Shown here: positions 1 through 7,938 of the stretch, in pieces | How positions within the stretch are numbered: position 1 is the stretch's first letter | Layout: each line of letters opens with the position of its first letter | Source: CAYRFQ01 sp964423615 | GTDB lineage: Bacteria > Planctomycetota > Planctomycetia > Gemmatales > Gemmataceae | Assembly: GCA_964423615.1 (NCBI GenBank) | Contig: CAYRFQ010000076.1 | Coordinates: forward strand, 1-37,881 | Length of the DNA: 37,881 nt | Reading direction: 5' to 3' | Notes under the pieces: generated by a model | Seen by the model: only the letters and a program-made list of their open reading frames with translations | Told to the model about the DNA's origin: nothing | The model's database searches: none | Made by a program: the position numbers and the translations under genes

Positions 1-623
1 GGTTCGGTGGAACGAGACCCTCGGGTCGAACTCTCAGTTGCCTAAAACGCCCCTTTCCCGCAACCGCTTTCGCCCCTTTCCCGTTCCCCGAAAAACAAAA
101 GACTGTTGAGTTGCCTCAACCGGTAGCTCGAATCAAAGTTGCCGGAACTCGTTCCTCTTGCTCATGAGAAAAAGCCACCATTCCGCAAGTGTTACAAGAC
201 CGAGATGCGTGACCGCAAGAAACGTATCCGCACCTTGACTCAACGACCAAGCGAATAGATCTCTTGCCATTTTCCTGAACGTAACCATCCGATCACTTCG
301 GAATCTTATTCCCATCGTGGAAATCAACTTCCTCCACCTGCATCACCAAAGTGTTGATGCACGATCTTTCGACCTCGACAGGAATGACTTCAAGGAAACG
401 GCTGCCAGAGAGCGGCAGTACTGCTGATTGGACAGTTGGGCATGTGAGAATGAATCTTCCGAGGGAACAGGGAGAACTGCGCAGGTAAGGAAGCGTCTGA
501 CCAGCAATTGGAAAGGTGAAGCTATTCGCCTTTCGCCCTGGGCGGCGAATCCATCCGACTCGGTTTTTCTTTTGGTCGAAGGCCAAGTTCACCCTGGCCT
601 CGCCAGAATGCCAGGCACTCGTC
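1..623. other. Intergenic region with short repeats, no gene
   Basis: I see no convincing gene in this stretch. The open frames here are short and lack a Shine-Dalgarno or recognisable protein. It holds a perfect small palindrome GACCC-TC-GGGTC at 16-27, a 13-bp direct repeat CGCCCCTTTCCCG at 48-60 and 71-83 (period 23), and at 562-610 a copy of a dispersed hairpin element also found near 17763. Its right end is the 3' flank of the minus-strand TPR gene. A gene cut off by the window start cannot be excluded. Confidence 0.6.
562..610 (+). repeat. Dispersed hairpin repeat, family 'GGCCGAAGGCC', copy 1
   Basis: The T-rich stretch GGTTTTTCTTTTGG is followed by the hairpin TTGGTC-GAA-GGCCAA (572-586), then a second inverted pair CCTGGC/GCCAGG. 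The same order of parts occurs at 17763-17820. The T-to-C difference in the first stem (TTGGTC here, TTGGCC there) keeps pairing through a G-U wobble only if the plus strand is transcribed. It lies directly 3' of the minus-strand TPR gene. Its function is unknown. Confidence 0.5.
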
Positions 624-2672
624 TCACCCCAGTCTCTGTTGGATGCCTCGCAAAAGCATCAATTTTTCTTTGTGATACAGGGATGCATTTCCAGTCGCAG
701 CATCAGCCTCCCCTTCGGCCAACATCAGGACCGTCTTGAGCATCATCCCGTAGGCCTCGTACTCTTTATGTTGGCCCAGCGAGTAAGCGGCAATAATCCC
801 GCGAGCGACCATGTCGTCGCCTACTTCCGGCGGTGGGTCCTTCTCGATAAATTGTCGACAGCCCATCGTCAGCGCATCTTCGACTTCCTGCCCATCGTTG
901 TCGTAACTATGCAAAACGTCGAGAAGTTCCATTCGTTTGTCGTTGGAGAGACGAGGCAGCCGCAGGTGGCAATTGACTATACTACACGCATACCAGATTT
1001 CACCTGGCTTGGGGACGTCTTGGAGCAGTTCGTCAAAGAGCGGACCGACCTCCTCTTCAGCGACAGGGTCATCGTTCGCCGACACCATGAGACCGACAAC
1101 AGCAGCAACATTGGTCCAGTCCATCGGACCATTGGCCAGGTCGATCAGCACATTGCGGACTGGACTCTTCGACCACTCTTCCCGACGCATCTTGGCGACC
1201 ACCAGAGCAGCCGCTACCTGGACCCGAAACATCCAGTACCACGCAGAAATCGGCGAGGTCGGAAGGGGAGGGTGCACCATGACACCCAGAAGTTCTTGGA
1301 TCTGGTCAGGCCCCAGTTGCATTGCGACTTCGTGGGCGGCATGGAGCCACCGCTGAAGGTCGTAAGGTTCACTTGCAAGAGTGCTGATGAATCTGGCAAC
1401 CTCCTCCGACGGAGGCGTCACCACCCGTCGAGGCGTGTTCCCCTCGTACTCCCATAATCGATAAATGACGGGTTTCCTCGGTTGACGCGGATCCGGCGTC
1501 TGTAACCCGACGACCTCGCTCTTCACCTCGATCGGCTGTTTCCAGATCGTCTTGAATTGCAGGTCAAATCCAACCTGGATGCTCGGAGCCTGGATACCCG
1601 TCAGTGTCTGAGTGATCGTCCCTGTCACCTCTCCCGGCGGTTGGTCGGCAATGTCCTTGACTAACTCGTCATGGTTCTGAAGAGAAGCGTCTCCCGGATA
1701 TACGAGCGTGCCCAGAAAGGGCGCAATTCGATACAGCGTCTCCCGACCACGCCCATTGTCTGGGTGCGCCATTACGTAGTGCTCCAGTTGAAGACGCCAC
1801 TGGAACTCTTGTGTCCGAAGATATTGAAGTGAGTAGACGGAAGGCAAAGCCCATTCGTTTTGTCTATCGCGTTTGAGAGCTTCGGAGTACCAGTGTTCCG
1901 CCTCCTCCAAATTCTGGTGCCGGTCCCAAAGACCATCTCCGAGGTCCAACATGACCCCCACGTTGTTCGGATCGAACTCCAGCGCCTTGAGATTGAACTG
2001 GTACCACATCTCCTGGTCGTCCTTCACCCGGTAGGCGTTGGCGAGCATGATGGCCGAATTCACTCCGGGTTTCTCTTGGAAGGAACGCTCAGCGAGTTCC
2101 ACGGCTTCGTCGATACGATTCAATTTCCGAAGGAATACCCCGACGCCCATACGAGTGTGTTCGTTTTCGCAAAGGTGCTCCCATCGTTCGCGAACGAATG
2201 GCTCCCACCGTTCGATGGCAGCTATGTCGTCCGGGTCGTTGGCAATGTCTCCACCGAACCTGGGGTGCAAGCTGGCCAGAAACAGACACACCGTTGTATA
2301 CGTTTCTTGTTCGGACAACTGCCCCGCTTCGATCCATGGCAACGCATAATCCGTGACCCCGCTCCCCTGATTCGCCACGACCAAATGGCCCAACAAGGCA
2401 ACGGCCTCGGAGGTGTTACCGACCCTACCGAGGACATACGCCCGGATTGCAGCAAGCCCAAAGAGAGTCTCACCCGAAAGTTCTACCAAAGAGAGTGGAT
2501 CAGGACAGTTTGCGACCAGACGATCCAACATCGTCAACGCGTCGGGCTGCAGTGGAGCCACGCTCAAGACGTTGGCTAGATGTTGGATCACACCTGCGTA
2601 GTTCCCTTGGATCGAGGCATCTTGTGCAGCTTGGAGCTGACCGGGCGTGTCCAAGGGAGAAAGGTCGGTCAT
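624..2672 (-). CDS. Large TPR-type hypothetical protein (682 aa)
   Basis: This is an uncharacterised soluble protein, probably a protein-protein interaction scaffold. The N-terminal third reads as helical tetratricopeptide-like repeats. The clearest lie around residues 205-275, with the pattern of small and aromatic residues and DPNN turns typical of TPRs (for example ALEFDPNNVGVMLDLGDGLW, then EAEHWYSEALKRD). Residues ~335-400 look beta-rich and contain a TGTITQTLTG stretch, and the C-terminal ~250 residues are helical again and end in a plain helix. There is no signal peptide and no membrane segment. No strong Shine-Dalgarno precedes the ATG at 2672 (only a weak GAGA), so a slightly different start is possible. 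I do not recognise a named family beyond TPR. It is encoded on the same strand as the two zinc-finger membrane proteins upstream of it. Confidence 0.8.
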   Translation of the reverse strand: MTDLSPLDTPGQLQAAQDASIQGNYAGVIQHLANVLSVAPLQPDALTMLDRLVANCPDPLSLVELSGETLFGLAAIRAYVLGRVGNTSEAVALLGHLVVANQGSGVTDYALPWIEAGQLSEQETYTTVCLFLASLHPRFGGDIANDPDDIAAIERWEPFVRERWEHLCENEHTRMGVGVFLRKLNRIDEAVELAERSFQEKPGVNSAIMLANAYRVKDDQEMWYQFNLKALEFDPNNVGVMLDLGDGLWDRHQNLEEAEHWYSEALKRDRQNEWALPSVYSLQYLRTQEFQWRLQLEHYVMAHPDNGRGRETLYRIAPFLGTLVYPGDASLQNHDELVKDIADQPPGEVTGTITQTLTGIQAPSIQVGFDLQFKTIWKQPIEVKSEVVGLQTPDPRQPRKPVIYRLWEYEGNTPRRVVTPPSEEVARFISTLASEPYDLQRWLHAAHEVAMQLGPDQIQELLGVMVHPPLPTSPISAWYWMFRVQVAAALVVAKMRREEWSKSPVRNVLIDLANGPMDWTNVAAVVGLMVSANDDPVAEEEVGPLFDELLQDVPKPGEIWYACSIVNCHLRLPRLSNDKRMELLDVLHSYDNDGQEVEDALTMGCRQFIEKDPPPEVGDDMVARGIIAAYSLGQHKEYEAYGMMLKTVLMLAEGEADAATGNASLYHKEKLMLLRGIQQRLG

Positions 2673-2761
2673 GATGGCGTCTCGATCTTTTCTGAACCGT
2701 TTTTGAGCCGTACAAAGTCCAGGCCTTGCTTACTGCGGTGCACCAATCCGATCCGACACGG

Positions 2762-3373
2762 TCATCCGCCTCGCAAAAACAATAGGACCAAGAATCCCAG
2801 GAAGAGCCCGAGATAAGAACCATTCAACGCCAGGCCTGAAGAAGCCATCGAGAGTTTGTGTCCGCGTGTTCGGATGGACGTGAAGGCATAGGCCAGACCG
2901 AGGACCGTGACGCAAATGCTCGACACAAGGAACAAATAACCCACTTCCCCTAAGTACGACACCATCGATTGAAGGCCAAACCAATTCAACCAACACACCA
3001 ACCCCACAATGGCTAGCGTCCAACCCGTTACCCCCAACCCCAAACCGATAATGGCTTGTCGGCTGTGTGTCTGAGGACTTTCGGTTTGCTCTTCCTGCGC
3101 TTCAATGTTGCGCTCAGTACAACGGACACACAGTCGGTTGTCACCCCACCGCGTCCGACACACGGCGCAAATGATGCTGTTGCATTCCTTGCATTTGCCG
3201 ACACCGATGTTGTTTGGGTGGACGGCACAGACGCTGTCCCCTGGCTTGTTGCTGGAAGTGATCTCCGGCGGTTGCGCCCTTTCAAACAAGGGTCGATGAC
3301 ATTCCGGACAACGGGCTGGCATGGCCTCTTTTTTGCCCCGGAGTATCTCTCCACAATGGCGGCATTCCCACAT
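2762..3373 (-). CDS. B-box-like zinc-finger membrane protein (203 aa)
   Basis: This is a small membrane protein with a cytosolic zinc-binding head. Residues 4-25 form a zinc ribbon (C4, C7, C22, C25). Residues 49-85 form a B-box-type cluster (C49, H52, C61, C64, C69, C72, C82, C85), followed by a linker and three hydrophobic segments to the C-terminus. The start is ATG 3373, reading MWECRHC, because AAGGA lies 8 nt upstream; the open frame continues further upstream without another good ribosome site. The eight-ligand spacing is the same as in the neighbouring 3665-4543 gene, so the two are probably diverged duplicates. The family is common in Planctomycetota and has no assigned function. Membrane topology and zinc binding are inferred from sequence pattern. 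Confidence 0.82.
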   Translation of the reverse strand: MWECRHCGEILRGKKEAMPARCPECHRPLFERAQPPEITSSNKPGDSVCAVHPNNIGVGKCKECNSIICAVCRTRWGDNRLCVRCTERNIEAQEEQTESPQTHSRQAIIGLGLGVTGWTLAIVGLVCWLNWFGLQSMVSYLGEVGYLFLVSSICVTVLGLAYAFTSIRTRGHKLSMASSGLALNGSYLGLFLGFLVLLFLRGG

Positions 3374-3537
3374 TTCGAGTGTCCTTGTGGTTCGGAGAAG
3401 TGGATGAGTGAATTTGCTCGTTGGGATCAGTTCGTCCATGCCAACCCAAAACGCTAGTGAGAATCTTGTGTCTCGGAGAACCTCACTCCCGTTTCGGACT
3501 CGTGCGAACGACCCTGGAAAACACACTGGGGGTGTCC

Positions 3538-3661
3538 GTTGAGGACTACGCAGTCAATCAACCAAAGTAGCAGGCCCGTTCCGTCGTGCCGTCCGCTTCT
3601 TTTTATGGCTTGGCCATAGCACACTCTGTGCGCCTACTACGTTATCCGCGCAGTTCTCAAT
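3538..3661 (-). mobile_element. MITE-like element with terminal inverted repeats, copy 1
   Basis: This ~124-bp noncoding element starts with GTTGAGGACTACGC on the plus strand and ends with GCGCAGTTCTCAAT, giving imperfect ~20-bp inverted ends. In the minus orientation its interior reads TATGGC-CAA-GCCATA (a 6-bp hairpin), then AAAAAGAAGCGGACGGCACGACGG. It is homologous over its length to 25985-26109 and over most of its length to 35614-35702. It lies 3 bp past the stop codon of the 3665-4543 gene. It has no transposase, so any movement would be in trans. I could not see a clear target duplication. Confidence 0.7.
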
Positions 3662-3664
3662 GAC

Positions 3665-4543
3665 TCACGTAACCGCCATCACACAAAGGACAGCGATTAC
3701 TCCGGTGACCAACCCAGTCATTCCGCCGAGGACCCCCGTCAACGCAAATGTCTGGCCTTGGAGTTCTCTTTGCTTTTGCATTTTCAGAAGCGACAAAGTG
3801 CCAAGTACCAGCGCAAGACATTGGATCGGCAAAATCAACAAGAAGAATAACCACGGTAACGACGCTCGCGTGCTCGAAGACCGCAGGAGCGTCGAACCAA
3901 AGCAAATCGCAAACGGACTGAACGCGAGGCCGAGTCCTGCCGCGATGATGGCTCGTAGGGAATATTTGAACCCTTGAGACTTGCGGTGAACCAACAAGTT
4001 TTTGCATGGACCGCACAACATCCGCCCTTGGAACGGCACCAGGCAATTGCTGCAAAAGCCTTCTTCGCACTCCTCACAGTTGCCCGTCGACCGCAGGTCC
4101 GGATGGTCGAGACAGTAACCTTCTCGCTTCGGCTGGCGTGGCAATTTGTCCCTTCGGCGTGGTGCCCCCCGGTCTCGCGGCGGTGGCCTTCGATCTCGTT
4201 CTCCACGTCGGTCCCTTGGGTCACGCAGTGGTCGTGGCTCGCGCAGAGGTCGGTCGGACCGGTCGGGAACCCGAGGAGGCCGACGTTCCCCCGACGGCTC
4301 TTCTTCCCTATCAACAGGACGGACGACCGGGATCCGTTCCTCGCCCACAGGAATGGGGGCAAGTTTTGGTGGTGGCGGAGGCTTGGGACGACTGGGAGGA
4401 GCTTCGGGCGCCTCCGGTTCGGGGATCGTACTCTCCCACGGAACTGTGATGCTGTTGCCGCAATCACAGAAGATCAACGAGCCTGCCGACGTGCTGGGTC
4501 GACTGTGTTGTCGTTCGCATTGACTGCAGTGAAACCAGATCAT
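3665..4543 (-). CDS. Zinc-finger membrane protein with charged proline/arginine linker (292 aa)
   Basis: The N-terminus carries a short zinc ribbon (C6, C9, C26, C28). A ~100-residue disordered linker follows, first Pro-rich and then strongly Arg/Asp/Pro-rich (repeats like RPLREPRPLRDPRDRRGERD). A B-box-type cluster near residues 144-180 has the same Cys/His order as the 2762-3373 protein (C-x2-H, CxxC, CxxC, CxxC). The C-terminal ~100 residues hold three hydrophobic segments, so the protein is probably anchored in a membrane with the zinc head and basic linker in the cytoplasm. The basic linker could bind nucleic acid or acidic partners; that is speculation. The ATG at 4543 has only a weak upstream purine stretch. 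The stop codon lies right beside the MITE-like element, so the tail of its mRNA runs into that repeat. Confidence 0.8.
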   Translation of the reverse strand: MIWFHCSQCERQHSRPSTSAGSLIFCDCGNSITVPWESTIPEPEAPEAPPSRPKPPPPPKLAPIPVGEERIPVVRPVDREEEPSGERRPPRVPDRSDRPLREPRPLRDPRDRRGERDRRPPPRDRGAPRRRDKLPRQPKREGYCLDHPDLRSTGNCEECEEGFCSNCLVPFQGRMLCGPCKNLLVHRKSQGFKYSLRAIIAAGLGLAFSPFAICFGSTLLRSSSTRASLPWLFFLLILPIQCLALVLGTLSLLKMQKQRELQGQTFALTGVLGGMTGLVTGVIAVLCVMAVT

Positions 4544-4778
4544 GGTATGTTGCTAATCCAGTGTGCTGGATGTGTTGGAAATCTGGGGAAATCCAGATGA
4601 AATTCGATCACACACTTAAACGATTATAGCGAGGAATAGGCTCCTATACAAAAACTACGCAAAATTCGGGAATGAGAAAACACATAGAATAGTGATCAAT
4701 TGTATATATGTCTGAAAATTCATTCGTGATTAGGCGTATACTGCCGATCTCGTCTTTTTCTGGGTTCCGAATTGTGCT

Positions 4779-4784
4779 TATAAT
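4779..4784 (+). promoter_or_regulatory. Putative -10 box of recJ
   Basis: A perfect TATAAT lies 18 bp before the recJ start codon, at the end of an A+T-rich stretch (4600-4800). No good -35 hexamer is placed 16-18 bp upstream, and the implied 5' leader is only ~12 nt with a weak AAAAGA ribosome site. The match could be chance in A+T-rich DNA. Confidence 0.35.
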
Positions 4785-4802
4785 AGCCTGCTAAAAGATC
4801 GA

Positions 4803-6587
4803 ATGGCCCGAAAAAAGGATAGTGATGTGCACAGAGCCAAGAAAGCCTGGCGGCTGCTTCCCCATGACCGAGGAGAAATCGATAAGTTAGCCAAAACTCT
4901 GAAGACATCACCCATCGTCGCGCAGCTGCTATTAAACCGAGGCGTGACGGACCCAGCTGATGCCCTCAAATTCCTGCAAATTCCCATGTCCGGCCTCCAC
5001 GATCCCGAACGCCTGCCGGGCATCACCGAGGCCGCCCAACGAGTAATGAACGCCGCCCAGGACGGTCGCAAAATCTGTATCTTCGGTGATTACGACGTCG
5101 ACGGCGTCACCGGAACATCGATCCTCGTGATGGCATTGCGGAAACTCGGTGCCGATGTCGATTTCCACGTCCCTGATCGGCAAAAGGATGGATACGGCCT
5201 CAACAACGAAACCCTACAGGCGATTGTCCAGGATGGGACTTCGTTGGTCGTGACGGTCGATTGCGGAATCGCCAGCATCGAAGAAGCCGAAGAAGCCCGT
5301 CGTCTGGGTTTGGAACTGATCGTCACTGACCACCACGAACTCAAAGCTGAGTTGCCCCGGGCCGACGTCCTCGTCCACCCACGCCTGCCCGGTAGCCAAT
5401 ACCCTTTTGGGGGACTTTCCGGCGCGGGCGTCGCATTCAAGTTGGCGTGGTCCATTTGCAAACTCGCCAGCGGTGGCGACAAAGTGACACCGAAGTTGCG
5501 CGACTATTTGCTCGATGCGGTCGCATTGGCCGCTATGGGGACGGTCGCCGACGTGATGCCCCTCATCGACGAAAATCGAATTTTCGTCCGCCATGGGCTC
5601 GCACGACTGCAACATTATCCGACCGTCGGCCTGAGAGCGTTGCTCAAGGCTTCGGGGATGGAGAACAAGTCCGAGATCAGCGCCATGGATATCGGCTTTG
5701 GTCTGGCTCCACGGATCAATGCAGCCGGACGGCTGGGTTCCGCCGAAAACGCCGTCAAGTTGATGATCACGGAGTCTCCCGAGGAAGCCGAAGATCTGGC
5801 CGCCCAACTCAACGACTTCAACGCCAATCGACAGCACCTCGAAAAAGAAATCTTGACCCAAGCACGCATGATGGCCGAGCGTTCTGACAACGCCAAACGC
5901 CCCGCTTTGGTCTTGTTCTACGGCGACTGGCATACTGGCCTGATCGGCATCGTGGCTGGTCGTCTCGCCGACTTGTATGGTCGCCCGACCCTGATGATCA
6001 CAAGCCACAACCGACCCAACCTGGCCATCGGGTCTGGTCGATCAGTCCCTGGCCTTCCACTCCACGAGGCCCTCGAAGCCTGTTCTTCCCACCTCATAGC
6101 CCACGGCGGACACGCTGCCGCCGCCGGCTTCCGACTCCGCTCGACTGCCATCCAGGTGTTCCGTGAGGAATTCTGCAAGGTCGTGTCGGAACACTTCTCC
6201 GGGCAAGTCCCAACACCGACCCTCACTCTCGACGCCGAAGTGCCACTTTCGGCTTTGACGTTCAACTTGGTCCAAGCCATGGGCAAGCTCGAACCGTATG
6301 GAGCGAGTAACCCACAGCCGTTGTTGTTGACCGGCGGACTCAAGGTCGCCGGGGAGCCTCGACGCGTCGGCAACGGTGATCGACATCTGAGCTTCAAAGT
6401 TCGCCAAAACGGCAAAGACATGAAAGCCATCGCGTTCGGGATGGGCGAACGAATCGACGAGCTGATGTCCGAAGAGGGCGACTGTGCCTTGGCCTATACC
6501 CCACGAATCAACGAATGGAATGGCTACCGCAGTGTCGAAATACACGTCAAGGATATTCAGGCCGGGGCGAAGGCGAAGTTGTCGTGA
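4803..6587 (+). CDS. recJ: Single-stranded-DNA-specific exonuclease RecJ
   Basis: RecJ degrades single-stranded DNA 5'->3' in recombination and mismatch/base-excision repair, in the cytoplasm, using two divalent metals. All DHH-superfamily motifs are visible: DYDVDG at 96-101, DCG at 153-155, DHH at 176-178, GTVADVMPL near 243-251, and the DHHA1 motif with SGRS...GGH(AAAAGF) around 410-445. A C-terminal OB-like RecJ domain follows. The 594-residue length fits bacterial RecJ (E. coli 577). The start reads MARKKDSD; only a weak AAAAGA precedes it, but a TATAAT box 18 bp upstream argues for a short leader rather than a longer protein. The gene stands alone on this strand, divergent from the zinc-finger genes and 138 bp before the GTPase cassette. 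Confidence 0.95.
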   Translation: MARKKDSDVHRAKKAWRLLPHDRGEIDKLAKTLKTSPIVAQLLLNRGVTDPADALKFLQIPMSGLHDPERLPGITEAAQRVMNAAQDGRKICIFGDYDVDGVTGTSILVMALRKLGADVDFHVPDRQKDGYGLNNETLQAIVQDGTSLVVTVDCGIASIEEAEEARRLGLELIVTDHHELKAELPRADVLVHPRLPGSQYPFGGLSGAGVAFKLAWSICKLASGGDKVTPKLRDYLLDAVALAAMGTVADVMPLIDENRIFVRHGLARLQHYPTVGLRALLKASGMENKSEISAMDIGFGLAPRINAAGRLGSAENAVKLMITESPEEAEDLAAQLNDFNANRQHLEKEILTQARMMAERSDNAKRPALVLFYGDWHTGLIGIVAGRLADLYGRPTLMITSHNRPNLAIGSGRSVPGLPLHEALEACSSHLIAHGGHAAAAGFRLRSTAIQVFREEFCKVVSEHFSGQVPTPTLTLDAEVPLSALTFNLVQAMGKLEPYGASNPQPLLLTGGLKVAGEPRRVGNGDRHLSFKVRQNGKDMKAIAFGMGERIDELMSEEGDCALAYTPRINEWNGYRSVEIHVKDIQAGAKAKLS

Positions 6588-6604
6588 TGTACCGAAGGCG
6601 AACG

Positions 6605-6626
6605 AACTCCTCAATTTGAGTTTCTT
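6605..6626 (+). terminator. Possible weak terminator after recJ
   Basis: AACTC (6605-6609) and GAGTT (6618-6622) can pair around an 8-nt loop, and TCTTT follows. The stem is short and A+T-rich with a poor U tract, so termination here is only a suggestion. Confidence 0.25.
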
Positions 6627-6725
6627 TGGTGTCTTGTCCAGCAGAGAACCAAGGGCCTGAGTCGATTGGAATTTCTCTCTCTCAAATGGAGTGCTCGCTC
6701 GCGTGTCGTTGCAAGGAGAATGAGT

Positions 6726-7592
6726 ATGAGCGACGAGGTTGAGTGGAAGATCGGAGAGTGGCTGTGGGACCAAAGAGACAATGTCGCAAAGAAACTGCAA
6801 CAGCTCTATCAGTGGTTCCGGAGCAAGAAGACTGGTGGTATCGATTCGGGACCTGGTATCTTGATTGTTGGTGCGGGAGGCGTCGGTAAAACTACCTTCG
6901 GTGGATTCCTCTCTAATCAGTTTGACCTGTTGGCCAATCCTCCAGGAGAGTATGTCGAGAGCCTCAAAGTCGAAAAAGTAGTCCTTCCGAAAGGAGAAGA
7001 CGACGAGGAAACGGCTGAAGCGGTCATCCCACCTGGTCAGGAACACCGGCGTGATGCAACCTGGTCGGAACTGTTGAGTAAGGTGGCAGCCGGAATGTTC
7101 CGAGGAATCATCTTGATTTCTGCCTATGGCTACCATTCCCTTGGAAACATCAGCTTCAAAAAACACCGGCTTTATCCGCAGAATCGAGGGAAAAACAAAT
7201 TCCTCCAGGCATTTCTTGAAGACCGCAGAAATGATGAATTGAGAGTCTTGGAGCAGCTCGTTCCTCACCTCAAAACGAATCCTGAAAAGCTGTGGTTCTT
7301 GAGTCTAATTTCCAAGCAGGACCTTTGGTGGTCAAACCGGATAGAGGTGAAAGATCATTACGAAAACGGAAGTTACGGGCAACAAATTCGCCAGATTCTC
7401 CAGCATTGTGGAAGTCCACGGTTTCGGCATGAATTTGTGTATGGTTCATTCGTGATTGGAAACTTTATCACTGGAGTACGGGAACTGCTCCAACCGAATA
7501 CCGCCAGTTACGACCACCATGAGTATGTGCAATCTTTGCGTCGGTTGTTCGAGGCTATTGACGCTCTGAGAGAGTGGGAGTCACAACAATGA
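6726..7592 (+). CDS. Atypical small-GTPase-like P-loop NTPase (288 aa)
   Basis: This looks like a nucleotide-binding switch protein with a single Ras-like fold. The P-loop GAGGVGKTT is at residues 49-57 (Lys55). A PGQEHRR segment at 103-109 sits where Ras/Arf proteins have DxxGQE, but the Asp is replaced. SKQD at 196-199 matches the guanine-specifying (N/T)KxD motif. A YGYHS segment follows the second motif. An N-terminal helical stretch of ~45 residues (WKIGEWLWDQRDNVAKKLQQ) precedes the P-loop, and there is no membrane segment or second domain. The start is chosen at ATG 6726 because AAGGAG (6713-6718) is 7 nt upstream; the ATG at 6720 is too close. The stop codon overlaps the start of the next gene (ATGA), so the two are translationally coupled and probably act together. 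The exact family and role are not recognised; GTP rather than ATP specificity is inferred from SKQD. Confidence 0.8.
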   Translation: MSDEVEWKIGEWLWDQRDNVAKKLQQLYQWFRSKKTGGIDSGPGILIVGAGGVGKTTFGGFLSNQFDLLANPPGEYVESLKVEKVVLPKGEDDEETAEAVIPPGQEHRRDATWSELLSKVAAGMFRGIILISAYGYHSLGNISFKKHRLYPQNRGKNKFLQAFLEDRRNDELRVLEQLVPHLKTNPEKLWFLSLISKQDLWWSNRIEVKDHYENGSYGQQIRQILQHCGSPRFRHEFVYGSFVIGNFITGVRELLQPNTASYDHHEYVQSLRRLFEAIDALREWESQQ

Positions 7593-7858
7593 CAGATCGT
7601 GTCAGGAAAAAAAAATCGAAAAATCAAGATGAGCTGAGTGTCCTGATCGAACTCCTCCAGGAGTACACCGAAAAATTTCGCAATGTCACAGCCGATGAGG
7701 CGGTCTCCATGCGCGGGCCAGCAACGGAATTAGCGAGGTACACCTCCCAATTGATCGAACATGCCGAGTTGGAGATGTTGGCGAAGCTGGAACTACGTTT
7801 GCGACTCGCTGAATTCGAGAATGCCACGAACGCTGCTATGCAACAACGTGGGGAATAA
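7589..7858 (+). CDS. Small helical partner of the GTPase-like protein (89 aa)
   Basis: This is an uncharacterised 89-residue protein with a basic N-terminus (MTDRVRKKKSKNQ) followed by almost continuous amphipathic helix. Two helical stretches are visible, DELSVLIELLQEYTEKFRNV and roughly residues 38-80 (rich in Leu, Glu and Arg). A coiled coil or helical hairpin is likely. The ATG overlaps the stop of the upstream GTPase gene (ATGA), with GGGAG 8 nt upstream inside that gene; the longer GTG-initiated frame at 7574 is unlikely. The obligate-looking coupling suggests the product binds or regulates the GTPase, for example as an effector, GAP or scaffold. That is inference from context only. Confidence 0.75.
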   Translation: MTDRVRKKKSKNQDELSVLIELLQEYTEKFRNVTADEAVSMRGPATELARYTSQLIEHAELEMLAKLELRLRLAEFENATNAAMQQRGE

Positions 7859-7938
7859 ACAATTTGAGTTGAACGTCGAATCAGGCTGTGCCAGACGAAG
7901 ATTTCCCCTCATCCAACACGGAACATTTGTAAAGCGTT

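Noticed and set aside
516..1457. Plus-strand open frame of 313 codons
   Set aside because: Mostly antisense to the TPR gene at 624-2672, with no recognisable protein pattern.
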